This document shows, in pieces, positions 44,439 to 52,141 of a stretch of DNA of 64,000 nt. Within the stretch, counting starts at the first letter, position 1; every line of letters begins with the position of its first letter. The stretch is taken from NCBI RefSeq assembly GCF_003382285.1, contig NZ_QTJR01000003.1, positions 248,001-312,000 on the forward strand, in the 5' to 3' direction. The position numbers were made by a program, and so were the translations under genes. The notes under the pieces were generated by a model. It worked only from the letters and a program-made list of their open reading frames with translations, was not told where the DNA came from and made no database searches. Origin of the DNA: Lysobacter soli (lineage in GTDB: Bacteria; Pseudomonadota; Gammaproteobacteria; Xanthomonadales; Xanthomonadaceae).

Positions 44439-44699
44439 TCAGGGCGCGTCCGCTACTTCGCACGACCACACGGAACTGGCGATCCACTGGTTCGCCCGTG
44501 TCACGTGGTTGTAGACCTCGGCAATCGGCTCGCCGCCCTGCGCCGTGCATTTGCCGATCGCATCGGCGCGGGCGTCCTCCAGCGCGATGCCCGGATCGTA
44601 ACTGACGCCCGAACCGCTCACGTGCGTGATCGCGGCCGTCGCCGCGCCGGATGCGAACAGTGCGACCGCCATCGCGGCGGCGCTCCATGTCTTCCTCAT
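44439..44699 (-). CDS. Small exported protein, unknown
   Basis: AGGAG seven bases before ATG 44699 decides the start. The 86-residue product has a signal peptide (TWSAAAMAVALFASGAATAA) and a mature part of about 64 residues with two Cys (KCTAQGG and WSCEVAD) that could pair in the periplasm. The DPGIALEDARADAIGKC segment suggests a helix. No family is recognised. Confidence 0.75.
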   Translation of the reverse strand: MRKTWSAAAMAVALFASGAATAAITHVSGSGVSYDPGIALEDARADAIGKCTAQGGEPIAEVYNHVTRANQWIASSVWSCEVADAP

Positions 44700-44839
44700 G
44701 ATCAATCTCCTGCGTTCGTGGTGAACGCAGGCATTCGATGCGTCGCGCGGCAACGCAGCGGTGAAGATGCGGTAAGCGGCGTGTAAATCAGGCGGGTGGA
44801 TGTCGCGCGACGTGACGCACGTCGCACCGGGTGGGCGAG

Positions 44840-45397
44840 TCAGCCACGCCAGTTCGCATGCGTCCGCCAGAACTCCACGCTGCGCAGGTAGGCATCGCGA
44901 TCCAGCGGGACGCCGGAACCGCCCTCTTCCACGCCCAGCGCGTTGCGCATGATCGTGATCGGTGCCATCGGCGTCTCAACCGGCTCGGCGGTGTACATGC
45001 AGCCGACCACGCCCCAGTCGGCGTCGATCTCGGTGCCTTCCTTCGCCAGTTGCTCGCGGCTGTAGAGGATCACGATGAGGAAGTTCGCCAGCGGCGGCTC
45101 CAGCCCCTCGAACCAGCGCACCAGCACCGGCAGTTCGTCGCGCGTGCGCGCGTCGTAGTCGGAGCGCAGCAGGTGGCGGTTGTCGTCGGTGATCGGCACC
45201 GCCAGGCACTTCGTCGACGTCCAGTTGCGGTGCACGTGCAGCTTGCAGAACGGCGCGTATCCCTCGAGTACAGCCAGCGGCGGCACCTCGTTCAGATGCC
45301 GCTCGAACTGCTCCGGCGTGCAGTCCTGGATCGTGTTTCGCCGCGGCTCGCGCGGGAACAGGCGGGGGCGGGCGAAGTCGGTGAGGGTGATGGTCAT
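44840..45397 (-). CDS. DUF3228-like cytoplasmic protein
   Basis: The 185-residue product has no signal or membrane segment. Conserved-looking blocks include TIQDCTPEQFERHLN, FCKLHVHRNWTSTKCLAVPIT, LPVLVRWFEGLEPPLANFL, and WGVVGCMYTAEPVETPMAPITIMRNALGVEEGGSGVPLDR. The pattern agrees with what is known of the DUF3228 family, recalled rather than searched, so the name is tentative. The high density of exact Cys, His and Trp positions suggests an enzyme, but no reaction is known. Confidence 0.7.
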   Translation of the reverse strand: MTITLTDFARPRLFPREPRRNTIQDCTPEQFERHLNEVPPLAVLEGYAPFCKLHVHRNWTSTKCLAVPITDDNRHLLRSDYDARTRDELPVLVRWFEGLEPPLANFLIVILYSREQLAKEGTEIDADWGVVGCMYTAEPVETPMAPITIMRNALGVEEGGSGVPLDRDAYLRSVEFWRTHANWRG

Positions 45398-45710
45398 GAC
45401 AGAGCTGGCTTGTGCTGAAGCCGCATTATTTGCGATGCGGCGTACTCGTGCGCATCAACGGGTGGCGTGATCCGGATATCGGCCGTGCGATCGTGCTGCG
45501 ACGCTGGCGGCCGCCCCCGTCAAAACGCCCTCATGAACAGACTGCGCAGCGCCTGGCTGTCGATCTTCCTGCTTCAGAGCCCTGCTACCCGCGCCGACTG
45601 CAACCTGGCGTTCGCACCGCCGGAGGTCCAGCGCGTTGCAATCGAGCACTACTACCGATCACCGAAGCGCGATGCACCGGCGCCCAGAGGTCTAGCGACG
45701 CCCCCGCCGA
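45398..45710. other. 313-base gap without a convincing gene
   Basis: A forward frame from an ATG at 45533 codes for a signal-like start (MNRLRSAWLSIFLLQS) but then runs antisense through the end of the COQ7-like gene, losing protein-like composition. It may be a gene remnant. No repeats or terminators of the kinds found elsewhere are present. Confidence 0.5.
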
Positions 45711-46250
45711 TCAAAGCTTCATCCCCAGCCAGATCACCGACTCCGTCGCCATCGACACCACCGGCCGCAACACGCGGTACAGAAGCCCCCCTTCATCCAC
45801 ATGCAGCGCCGCCTGATCGTGATGCGCACGCTCTTCCTCGGTGATCGCGCTGATCGCTTCGACGGCGGCCGGGTCTCTTCCACGCAGCATGTGCAGCTGA
45901 TGTTCCAGGTGCCGGAGGACGACGCTCTCGACGGCCACCGTCGTGGCCGAGATGGCCGAACGGCCCAGCACGCCCGTCGTCAACCCGAGCACCAGACCGC
46001 CCAGTCCGCACAGCCAGTAGCTCCTGCACCGGCGGCGCCCGCGCCGCGCCAGTTCCGCGCCGAAGATCTCGCGATGGCGGCGCTCATGCGAGCGGAACTC
46101 GATCAGCTCGGGCACCAGGTCGCGCGCGACGAGTCGCGCAATCGCGATCTGTCCGCTGTAGATGGCGATGGCGCCGAACTCGCCGGCATGGTTGACCTTG
46201 AGGATGCGGCTTCCCAGGTCGGTGACGCCCAGGTCAGCGGCGATGGCCAT
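45711..46250 (-). CDS. COQ7-like ferritin-fold di-iron protein
   Basis: The 179-residue product has the six-ligand set of COQ7/demethoxyubiquinone hydroxylases: Glu24 in VNHAGEFGAI, Glu56-x-x-His59, Glu108, and Glu140-x-x-His143, with an Ala/Gly-rich helix between (GLGGLVLGLTTGVLG). True COQ7 hydroxylates a ubiquinone precursor at the membrane. Here it is the last gene of an operon with a four-TM protein (start overlapping its stop) and an Mrr-like nuclease, not with ubiquinone genes, so it may act on another substrate (inference). Confidence 0.83.
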   Translation of the reverse strand: MAIAADLGVTDLGSRILKVNHAGEFGAIAIYSGQIAIARLVARDLVPELIEFRSHERRHREIFGAELARRGRRRCRSYWLCGLGGLVLGLTTGVLGRSAISATTVAVESVVLRHLEHQLHMLRGRDPAAVEAISAITEEERAHHDQAALHVDEGGLLYRVLRPVVSMATESVIWLGMKL

Positions 46251-46864
46251 CACGCGTCCGCCATCGCCGCGCCGCGCAGCCGGCCCGCAGCGGAACCATA
46301 GATCCCGCCGACCACGAGGAAGCAGCCGAAGTACACCGCCGCCTGTAGCGCGCCCGACCCGACCGCGAGCGCACCCGTCGGTACGAATGCAAGGAAGATC
46401 GCGAACAGCAGGAGGAAGCGCTGCATCAGCGGTTCGTAATGCGTCGCCTGCCACTGCGGCCAGCGGCGCGCGAAGGCGAAGGCGTCCGCGTCGTTTGGCG
46501 GCAATCGCGATGCGACGCTCGCCTCCACGCGCGCGAGGTTCGCGAGGTAATACTGCACCAGCGCCTGCTTGGCGAGCGTGCGCGTACCGACGATGGCGAT
46601 GAAGAACAGGATCGCCACGAACCCCGTCAGCGGTGCCCACCGGCCCAGTGCGGCTTCGGGAAACTGCGCCGACACCGGCACCCACGCCGCCATGGCGCCG
46701 GTCGAGAACAGCAGTCCGAAATCCTCGAACGAGCTGCGCGAGTAGCTGTCGCACTTGTCGCCCAAGTAAGTGTACTGCTGCCACAGATCCCGCGGGACTT
46801 CGATGGGCGCTACGTTGCCGCTCGATCCCGCGTCCTGCGATGCTGCCTGCCCTGCTCCGTCCAT
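46250..46864 (-). CDS. Four-TM membrane protein, unknown
   Basis: The 204-residue product has four predicted membrane helices (about 50-70, 78-98, 145-165, 170-190). The first pair is separated from the second by a roughly 40-residue cytoplasmic-type loop rich in Arg and Trp (ASRLPPNDADAFAFARRWPQWQATHYEPLM). A polar N terminus with DLWQQYTYLGDKCDSYSRSSFEDF precedes the first helix. No family is recognised. Its stop shares one base with the COQ7-like start, and 39 bases separate it from the Mrr-like gene upstream, so the three are co-transcribed. Confidence 0.75.
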   Translation of the reverse strand: MDGAGQAASQDAGSSGNVAPIEVPRDLWQQYTYLGDKCDSYSRSSFEDFGLLFSTGAMAAWVPVSAQFPEAALGRWAPLTGFVAILFFIAIVGTRTLAKQALVQYYLANLARVEASVASRLPPNDADAFAFARRWPQWQATHYEPLMQRFLLLFAIFLAFVPTGALAVGSGALQAAVYFGCFLVVGGIYGSAAGRLRGAAMADA

Positions 46865-46903
46865 GCCGCCCCCTGCATCCGGTCGTGAGTGAAGTGCCGA
46901 CGT

Positions 46904-47821
46904 TCAGATCTCCGGCGTCGATTCGGCGATGACCTTCATCGCTTCCTCCGCGCGATGCTGCTGTTCGCGCGTCTGCGCGGCGCTCGGCGTGTGCACCGGC
47001 CCCTGCGCGCAGCGGTCGATATAACTCCCCGACCTGGCGTCGATGATCTCGCGGCAGGAATCGATGGTGGCCGCAACCGGCGGCGCAACCGCAGGCGCTG
47101 CGGGTTGCGTGGTAGAAGCCGCCGGCGTCGCAGGCGCGACCGTCCGCATGATCGAATCGACGAACACGCGATACATCAGCAGCATGAAGGCCATGAACAC
47201 CACGGCGGCGAGCAGCTTGAGCGCGAGCACCGTCGCGAGGCTGCGCGTTGTCGAACGCCGCTCCCGCCGTCCACTGCCGTAGCGAATGCGATCCTCCGTC
47301 GCCGACAGCAACCGCTCGCCGATGCGACGAGCGACGGCCGCCGGAATCCCATCGCGCGCGCCCATGCGTACCGAATCGAACGCCGGGGCCGGTTCGCGGA
47401 TCGGCCCGAGCATCATCCGCAGTTCGTCGCCGTCGATCAGCTGCACGTGGCCCAGCTTCTGCGCGGCCTCGATCGCGGCTTTGGTGAACTCGCCGCTGGT
47501 CGCGAGGATCGCACCCGTCGCACCGTGGTTGACCATCAGGCCGAGCAGCTGGTGCACGTCGTTGTGCGGCACCTTCATCGCGTTCCAGTGCTTGCACTGC
47601 ACGATGACGAACTGCTCGCCGCGGCGCAGCTTGAGGTCGATGCCGCCGTCGGCCTTCGCGCCGGTCGCGCCCGTGCCCACGTGCTCGACGTCATAGCCCT
47701 CGCTGCGGTAGTACGCCGCCAGCAGGAGTTCGAGTTGATCCCAGCCGACGCGCGAGAGGGCGTCACTTCGGCGACTTGACACCGGCTTGAGTCCGTTCAC
47801 TCCGCCCCCCGCGGATTCCAT
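46904..47821 (-). CDS. Membrane-anchored Mrr-type restriction endonuclease-like protein
   Basis: The 305-residue product has an N-terminal Mrr_cat domain: WDQLELLLAAYYRSEGYDVEHVGTGATGAKADGGIDL (Asp62), then FVIVQCKHW (Gln75-x-Lys77), the D...QxK form of the PD-(D/E)XK nuclease core, and ILATSGEFTKAAIEAA. A single membrane helix follows (about 195-221), then a Thr/Ala/Pro-rich outer segment with two Cys. Mrr-like domains cut modified or foreign DNA; fusion to a membrane anchor is less usual. It heads the operon with the four-TM and COQ7-like genes. Confidence 0.85.
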   Translation of the reverse strand: MESAGGGVNGLKPVSSRRSDALSRVGWDQLELLLAAYYRSEGYDVEHVGTGATGAKADGGIDLKLRRGEQFVIVQCKHWNAMKVPHNDVHQLLGLMVNHGATGAILATSGEFTKAAIEAAQKLGHVQLIDGDELRMMLGPIREPAPAFDSVRMGARDGIPAAVARRIGERLLSATEDRIRYGSGRRERRSTTRSLATVLALKLLAAVVFMAFMLLMYRVFVDSIMRTVAPATPAASTTQPAAPAVAPPVAATIDSCREIIDARSGSYIDRCAQGPVHTPSAAQTREQQHRAEEAMKVIAESTPEI

Positions 47822-47927
47822 GGCAGGTGGATGGTAGCGCCAGACAACCGGACGTGTTTCGACGCCGCATTCGGGTGCGTGGTGGCAACGTGTGCCAAAG
47901 TACCGCCCCCCCGCCGAGCCCCCGCCC

Positions 47928-48650
47928 ATGACCGATCCCGTCCGACTCTCCAAACGCGTGGCCGAACTGGTCGGGTGTTCGCGCGCCGATGCCGAGCGCT
48001 ATATCGAGAACGGCTGGGTCCGCGTGGACGGCGAGGTTGTCGAGGCGCCGCAGCACCCGGTGACGGACGAGCGCGTCGAACTCGACCCCGACGCCGTGCT
48101 GGAAGCGCCGGAACCGGCCACCGTGCTGCTGCACAAGCCGGCCGGTTTCGATGCATTCGACGGTGGCGACCCCGCCGCCGCGCTGGTGACGCCCGGCACG
48201 CGCTGGGAAGGCGACGCCAGCGGCGTGCGCCTGCTGAAGCGCCACTTCGTCCGGCTGACGCCGCTGGTGCCGCTGGAGGCCGAGGCCAGCGGGCTCATCG
48301 TGCTGACGCAGGACGGCCGCGTGTGGCGCCGGCTCACCGAGGACGCGGCGCAGATCGAGCAGGAATACGTCGTCGAAGTGGCCGGCGATATCGCCCCGTA
48401 CGGCCTGCGCCGCCTCAACCACGGCCTGCGTTACCAGGGGCGCGAACTGGCGCCGTGCAAGGTCAGCTGGCAGAACGAGATCCGCCTGCGCTTCGCCCTC
48501 AAGGACGTTCGGCCCGGGCAGATCCAGGACATGTGCGCACAGGTCGGGCTGAAGGTCGTGGCGATGCGGCGCCTGCGCATCGGCAAGGTGTCGCTGGCGA
48601 AGATGCCGCCGGGCGAATGGCGCTACCTGCCGGTCGGCGACCGCTTCTGA
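47928..48650 (+). CDS. S4-domain pseudouridine-synthase homologue (RsuA/RluF-like) with altered catalytic motif
   Basis: The 240-residue product begins with an S4 RNA-binding domain (RLSKRVAELVGCSRADAERYIENGWVRVDG) and then the RsuA-type fold (LLHKPAGF; EQEYVVEVAG; LNHGLRYQGR; GLKVVAMRRLRIGKV). In the catalytic block the usual G-R-L-D-x-x-S/T-x-G-L is replaced by V-P-L-E-A-E-A-S-G-L: Glu117 stands where the essential Asp should be. It may be inactive as a synthase and only bind rRNA, or use Glu. The gene is divergent from the Mrr-like operon. Confidence 0.85.
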   Translation: MTDPVRLSKRVAELVGCSRADAERYIENGWVRVDGEVVEAPQHPVTDERVELDPDAVLEAPEPATVLLHKPAGFDAFDGGDPAAALVTPGTRWEGDASGVRLLKRHFVRLTPLVPLEAEASGLIVLTQDGRVWRRLTEDAAQIEQEYVVEVAGDIAPYGLRRLNHGLRYQGRELAPCKVSWQNEIRLRFALKDVRPGQIQDMCAQVGLKVVAMRRLRIGKVSLAKMPPGEWRYLPVGDRF

Positions 48651-48662
48651 CGCAATGCCGCC

Positions 48663-49133
48663 TCAGGCGCCGCGCACGCGCAGCGTCAGGCCCTTCAGGA
48701 AGTTGCGCAGCAGCTGGTCGCCGCACGGACGGTAATTCGGATGGCCCGGCTGGCGGAACAGCGCCGTCAGTTCCGGCTTCGACACCGGCCAGCCGGCCGA
48801 TTCGAACACCGCATGCATGTCGACGTCCTTCAGCTCGAAGGCGACCCGCAGCTTCTTCAGCACGACGTTGTTGGTGACGCGCGTTTCCGGCGGGCGCGGC
48901 GGGCGGCTTTCGTCGCGGCCGCGGCAGTAGATCACCAGCCCGTCGAGGAACCGAGCCAGCACCGCGTCGCTGCAATCGGCGTACTCGGGGTCGTCCTCGC
49001 GGCGCAGGAACGCCTGCACGTCGGCCTTGTCGAGCGCGAATGCCGGATCGACCAGGTGGACGATCTCCACGACGCGCTGGTCGCTGAGATCGAGCATGTA
49101 CCGGATGCTGCGCAGAACGTCGTTGGTGATCAT
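48663..49133 (-). CDS. DUF1456 protein (YehS-like)
   Basis: The 156-residue product contains two tandem DUF1456 repeats: MITNDVLRSIRYMLDLSDQRVVEIV...DDPEYADCSDAVLARFLDGLVIY and VTNNVVLKKLRVAFELKDVDMHAVF...HPNYRPCGDQLLRNFLKGL. The repeats align well, as expected for the family. No catalytic motif is known. It is cytoplasmic and converges with the S4-domain gene, 12 bases apart. Confidence 0.9.
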   Translation of the reverse strand: MITNDVLRSIRYMLDLSDQRVVEIVHLVDPAFALDKADVQAFLRREDDPEYADCSDAVLARFLDGLVIYCRGRDESRPPRPPETRVTNNVVLKKLRVAFELKDVDMHAVFESAGWPVSKPELTALFRQPGHPNYRPCGDQLLRNFLKGLTLRVRGA

Positions 49134-49283
49134 GGGGCGTCGAGCGGTATTGCGTGGGGCCGCCTAGTTTAGGCCACCCCACCGTGACGGGCGTCCGGCT
49201 ACGCCGCGCGCCCTGCCGCAGGCGCATACTTCGCTCGCCGACGGCCGCCGCCGTCCACCGCCACCGCATCCAGGAGACGCCGC

Positions 49284-49397
49284 ATGAAAGGCATGGACCA
49301 GAAGAAGGAACAGAAGAAGAAGCCGGCGAAAACGATGAAGGAAAAGAAGGCCGAGAAGCGCGACAAGAAGGCCGCCAAGGGTTTCGCGCCGGTCTGA
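49284..49397 (+). CDS. 37-residue lysine-rich microprotein
   Basis: AGGAG eight bases before ATG 49284 is a strong ribosome site. The 37-residue product (MKGMDQKKEQ...KKAAKGFAPV) is half Lys and Glu with a basic helix and a short hydrophobic tail. It is immediately followed by a strong terminator, so it is a complete transcription unit and not a fragment. The function is unknown; RNA binding or membrane contact are possible. Confidence 0.7.
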   Translation: MKGMDQKKEQKKKPAKTMKEKKAEKRDKKAAKGFAPV

Positions 49398-49418
49398 CGT
49401 GGCAGCTGTGACCCAATG

Positions 49419-49446
49419 AAAAGGCCCGGGAATCCGGGCCTTTTTC
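49419..49446. terminator. Bidirectional Rho-independent terminator
   Basis: The perfect stem AAAAGGCCCGG/CCGGGCCTTTT (49419-49429 and 49434-49444, loop GAAT) with A and T tracts on both sides serves the microprotein gene and the converging SDR gene that ends at 49477. Confidence 0.93.
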
Positions 49447-49476
49447 ATGCCGCTTTGTCGAACCTACGCGTCCCGT

Positions 49477-50625
49477 TTACGCACCCTGCTGCGCATGCCA
49501 CGCCTTGAGCAGCTCCGCTTCCTTCTCGCGCGAGATCCCGGCATTCAGCTTCGCCTGACGTTCGGCCGGCAGGCTGCGGAACCAGGCCATCAGGTCGGTC
49601 ACGGTGGTTTCCAGCGGGCGATAGGTGAGCCCGGCCTTGATCGCACGCGCGTTGCTCACCGCGCCATAGCCCGCGTAATCGCCGCTCTTGCGCGACACCC
49701 AGATCGGCAGTTCGCCGACCTTCTGCGCTTCCAGGAATTCCGGCGTGACGTGCGTGTACGTCGGCTTGCCGCCGGTGGCGTTCTGGCAGGCGCGCAGCAT
49801 CTCGTCCATGGTCATCGGCGTTTTCGGGCCGACGGCGTTGAAGGTGCCGATCGTGCCCGCCTCCGCCAGACGGATCATCCATTCGCCCAGGTCGCGGCCG
49901 TCGATGATCTGCACCGGGTCGGCGCCATCGCCGGGCACCAGCATTTCGCCGCCCTGTGCGACGCGATGCGGCCAGTAGGTGAAGCGGTCGGTTTCGTCGC
50001 GTGGGCCGACGATGTAGCCCGGCCGCACGATCGTCACGCGCTTGCCGAATTGCTTGTGCGCCTCGGCCTCGCTCAGCGCCTTCAGCGGGCCGTAGAGGTT
50101 TTCGATATCGGCGCGCAGCGATTCCTGTGTTTCGGCCATCGCGTCCTTGCCCTTGTAGATGGCCACCGGCGCGTTCTCGTCGATGCCCGGCTTGCTGCCA
50201 TCGGCATACACCGAGATGGTCGAGATGAAGAGGTAATGCCCCACGTTGCCGGCCAGCACCTTGCCCGCGTCGCGCACCCAGAACGGCAGGCTCGTGGGGT
50301 TGTCGATGCACACGTCCCACTTGCGGCCCTGCAGCGATTTCAGATCGCCCGTGTTGCGATCGCCGAACAGCTGCTCCACCTCGCCCGGCCACTCCGGCGA
50401 CGGCTTCTTGCCGCGATTGAACAGCGTGACCTTGTGCCCACGCGCCAGTGCGTAGTTCACCTGGAACGGCCCGGTGAACCCGGTGCCGCCGAGGATGAGG
50501 ATGTCCAGCGGCTTTTTCGCGCGGCCGACAGGTTTGGCCTTCTCTTCGGCGAACGCGAACGACGGCAGCGTTGCGGCAGCGGCGGCAAGCGCGCTGAACT
50601 TGAGCAGGTCACGGCGGGTGGTCAT
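49477..50625 (-). CDS. Tat-exported NAD-dependent epimerase/dehydratase (extended SDR)
   Basis: GGAGACGTCCCG precedes ATG 50625; 382 residues. The twin-arginine signal TTRRDLLKFSALAAAAATLPSFAFA is followed by the nucleotide-binding GGTGFTG and an extended-SDR body (VRPGYIVGPRDETDRFTYWP). The Tyr-x-x-x-Lys pair usual in SDR enzymes is not obvious at its expected place (ISVYADGS), so catalysis may be altered. It would work on a sugar or isoprenoid in the periplasm with its cofactor bound before export. Confidence 0.87.
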   Translation of the reverse strand: MTTRRDLLKFSALAAAAATLPSFAFAEEKAKPVGRAKKPLDILILGGTGFTGPFQVNYALARGHKVTLFNRGKKPSPEWPGEVEQLFGDRNTGDLKSLQGRKWDVCIDNPTSLPFWVRDAGKVLAGNVGHYLFISTISVYADGSKPGIDENAPVAIYKGKDAMAETQESLRADIENLYGPLKALSEAEAHKQFGKRVTIVRPGYIVGPRDETDRFTYWPHRVAQGGEMLVPGDGADPVQIIDGRDLGEWMIRLAEAGTIGTFNAVGPKTPMTMDEMLRACQNATGGKPTYTHVTPEFLEAQKVGELPIWVSRKSGDYAGYGAVSNARAIKAGLTYRPLETTVTDLMAWFRSLPAERQAKLNAGISREKEAELLKAWHAQQGA

Positions 50626-50753
50626 CGGGACGTCTCCATGCAGGCGGGCGGACCGTCCAACGCCCTGCCCTCGCCTGGCGTCTTCCTGATCCAAACGGGG
50701 CCACTCTAGAGGCGCGCGCCGGGTGGGCGGGAATGTCGATAGTCACGGGGGAC

Positions 50754-51188
50754 CTACCCCGCCACGATCTCGACCCAATCCGAGCGGACCCAGCCGCGCT
50801 TGCAGCTCCCTTTATAGGCTTGCCTTTTCACAACAGGACTGGTCACGCCGCAGCTGTCGTTGCCACGTGCGTAGACGACGCCCAGCCACGTACCGTCCTT
50901 CGACGAGTCACAGACGTACAGCAACTGTCCGTTCCGGAGTTCGTCGACGGATGCGAAGGAACGGCCGGGACCGGTCCTTACCGCGAGGGTTCCCTTTGGC
51001 TTCAACCCTTTGACCTTACCGACTGCCGCGCAAGCGTCTTCGTCGGCGCTTCCTCCGATGGAAATGGGCCTTGCTGCTTGGGCTGACAGGGCGGAAGGCA
51101 CGGTGCTTAGTGCGGCAACCAACAGGGATATCACCATCTTGATGGCCACCCGCGATACGCCTGCCCTTGCGGCGGATGGTGTGCGCAT
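50754..51188 (-). CDS. Exported protein with a bacterial SH3-like domain
   Basis: The 144-residue product has a signal segment (IKMVISLLVAALSTVPSALSAQAA) and one SH3-like domain (TLAVRTGPGRSFASVDELRNGQLLYVCDSSKDGTWLGVVYA, then KRGWVRSDWVEIV) with three Cys (VCDSS, DSCGV, GSCKRG) likely to form disulfides. Two starts are possible (51188 or 51137). It lies 13 bases downstream of the next exported protein on the same strand. Base composition is less GC-rich than in most of the window. Confidence 0.72.
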   Translation of the reverse strand: MRTPSAARAGVSRVAIKMVISLLVAALSTVPSALSAQAARPISIGGSADEDACAAVGKVKGLKPKGTLAVRTGPGRSFASVDELRNGQLLYVCDSSKDGTWLGVVYARGNDSCGVTSPVVKRQAYKGSCKRGWVRSDWVEIVAG

Positions 51189-51201
51189 CGTGGTAGTCAG
51201 G

Positions 51202-51726
51202 TCAGTCACCGAACACCCAGCGGAGCAGTTGCTCGATGAACGACTTCGGTGCTTCCTCCCCGTCATCGCACTTGACCAAGCGCCTATCGTCTGAGAGGCA
51301 AAAGTCGTCGGTGAACCGAAGGTGATTCTCGCCTTCTCGCGCGTCCATCAGCACGGTGTAGCGTCCGGGCCGCAAAGGTTCGGCTTCGTCCCTCGTCACG
51401 AACCCTGCCGGCGCGAGTCCGTAACAAACGCCCGTCGATCTACGAAGTCGCAGCCCGGGTGTCGACTCGTCCTTGTAGACGCCCCAGCCGTCCTCGTCGT
51501 TGCCTACCAACAAATCCACGAGTCGCACGTCGCGCGCCTCGATATCCCGATACCAGTCAAGAAACGAGATGATCGAGTGCGAGTAGACGTAGCGCTCGAC
51601 CCGAAAACAGACACGTCCCCTCTCCTCGTACACGATGGGGTGCGCATCGATTCCGAACGAAACCGCCTTGACGCTCGGCGCACTGAGTAGAGCGACAACT
51701 CCGACGCTCGCAAGGAGTCGTTTCAT
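51202..51726 (-). CDS. Exported Cys-rich protein, immunity-like
   Basis: The 174-residue product has a signal peptide (LLASVGVVALLSAPSVKA). The mature part has VCFRVERYVY, CYGLAPAGF, EPLRPGRYTVLMDA and DFCLSDDRRLVKC. The same order of elements (CFxV, later Cys-x-x-Gly, then x-P-L-x-x-G-x-x-Tyr, then FCL) is seen in the lipoprotein at 52142-52678, which suggests both are periplasmic T6SS immunity-type proteins. The function is inferred from this pattern and the neighbours only. Confidence 0.7.
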   Translation of the reverse strand: MKRLLASVGVVALLSAPSVKAVSFGIDAHPIVYEERGRVCFRVERYVYSHSIISFLDWYRDIEARDVRLVDLLVGNDEDGWGVYKDESTPGLRLRRSTGVCYGLAPAGFVTRDEAEPLRPGRYTVLMDAREGENHLRFTDDFCLSDDRRLVKCDDGEEAPKSFIEQLLRWVFGD

Positions 51727-51753
51727 TGGCGCTCCCGACCACTACGGAGCAGC

Positions 51754-52132
51754 ATGGCCGCTCGTTACTTCATCGTTGTAGATGACCCCACAACAGCCGG
51801 CGGCCGAGCGCTCGAAGGCTTTTCCGGATGGCAGGTGGAATGCATAGACGGCATATCGCGCAACGTCGTCCGCGTTGGAGATACGCGGCATAGACCCCTA
51901 CGATTACACGCTCATGCCCGGCACCCGACTTTGTCAGTACAACATGGAGCAGCAGGCCAACATCCTGTCTGATTACTACCTAGTTGCGATCGTCGGAGGG
52001 ATTGCCAGGCGCGAGCTATACGGGAAGAAGTACATGCACGCACCTAACATCCGACAGCTCCTAGAAAACGCCCTGGCCGACTTTCTCCTCAACCCAAGAA
52101 GCATCGGCAACCTCCCTCCACTCACTCAGTAG
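51754..52132 (+). pseudogene. Broken PAAR/VgrG-associated T6SS gene (two fragments in different frames)
   Basis: The first frame (51754-51972) starts MAARYFIVVDDPTTAGGRALEGF, a typical PAAR-protein N terminus, but loses sense after VVRVGD. In the next frame (from about 51875 to 52132) the text GIDPYDYTLMPGTRLCQYNMEQQANILSDYYLV resembles the C-terminal part of VgrG/PAAR-associated proteins. Only the two ends of what would be one or two longer genes are present, so an internal deletion and frameshift are likely. This marks the area as a degraded T6SS locus. Confidence 0.65.
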
Positions 52133-52141
52133 GGCTAATCA

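Noticed and set aside
45467-45844. 125-residue forward frame
   Set aside because: Only the first residues are protein-like; most of it is antisense to the COQ7-like gene.
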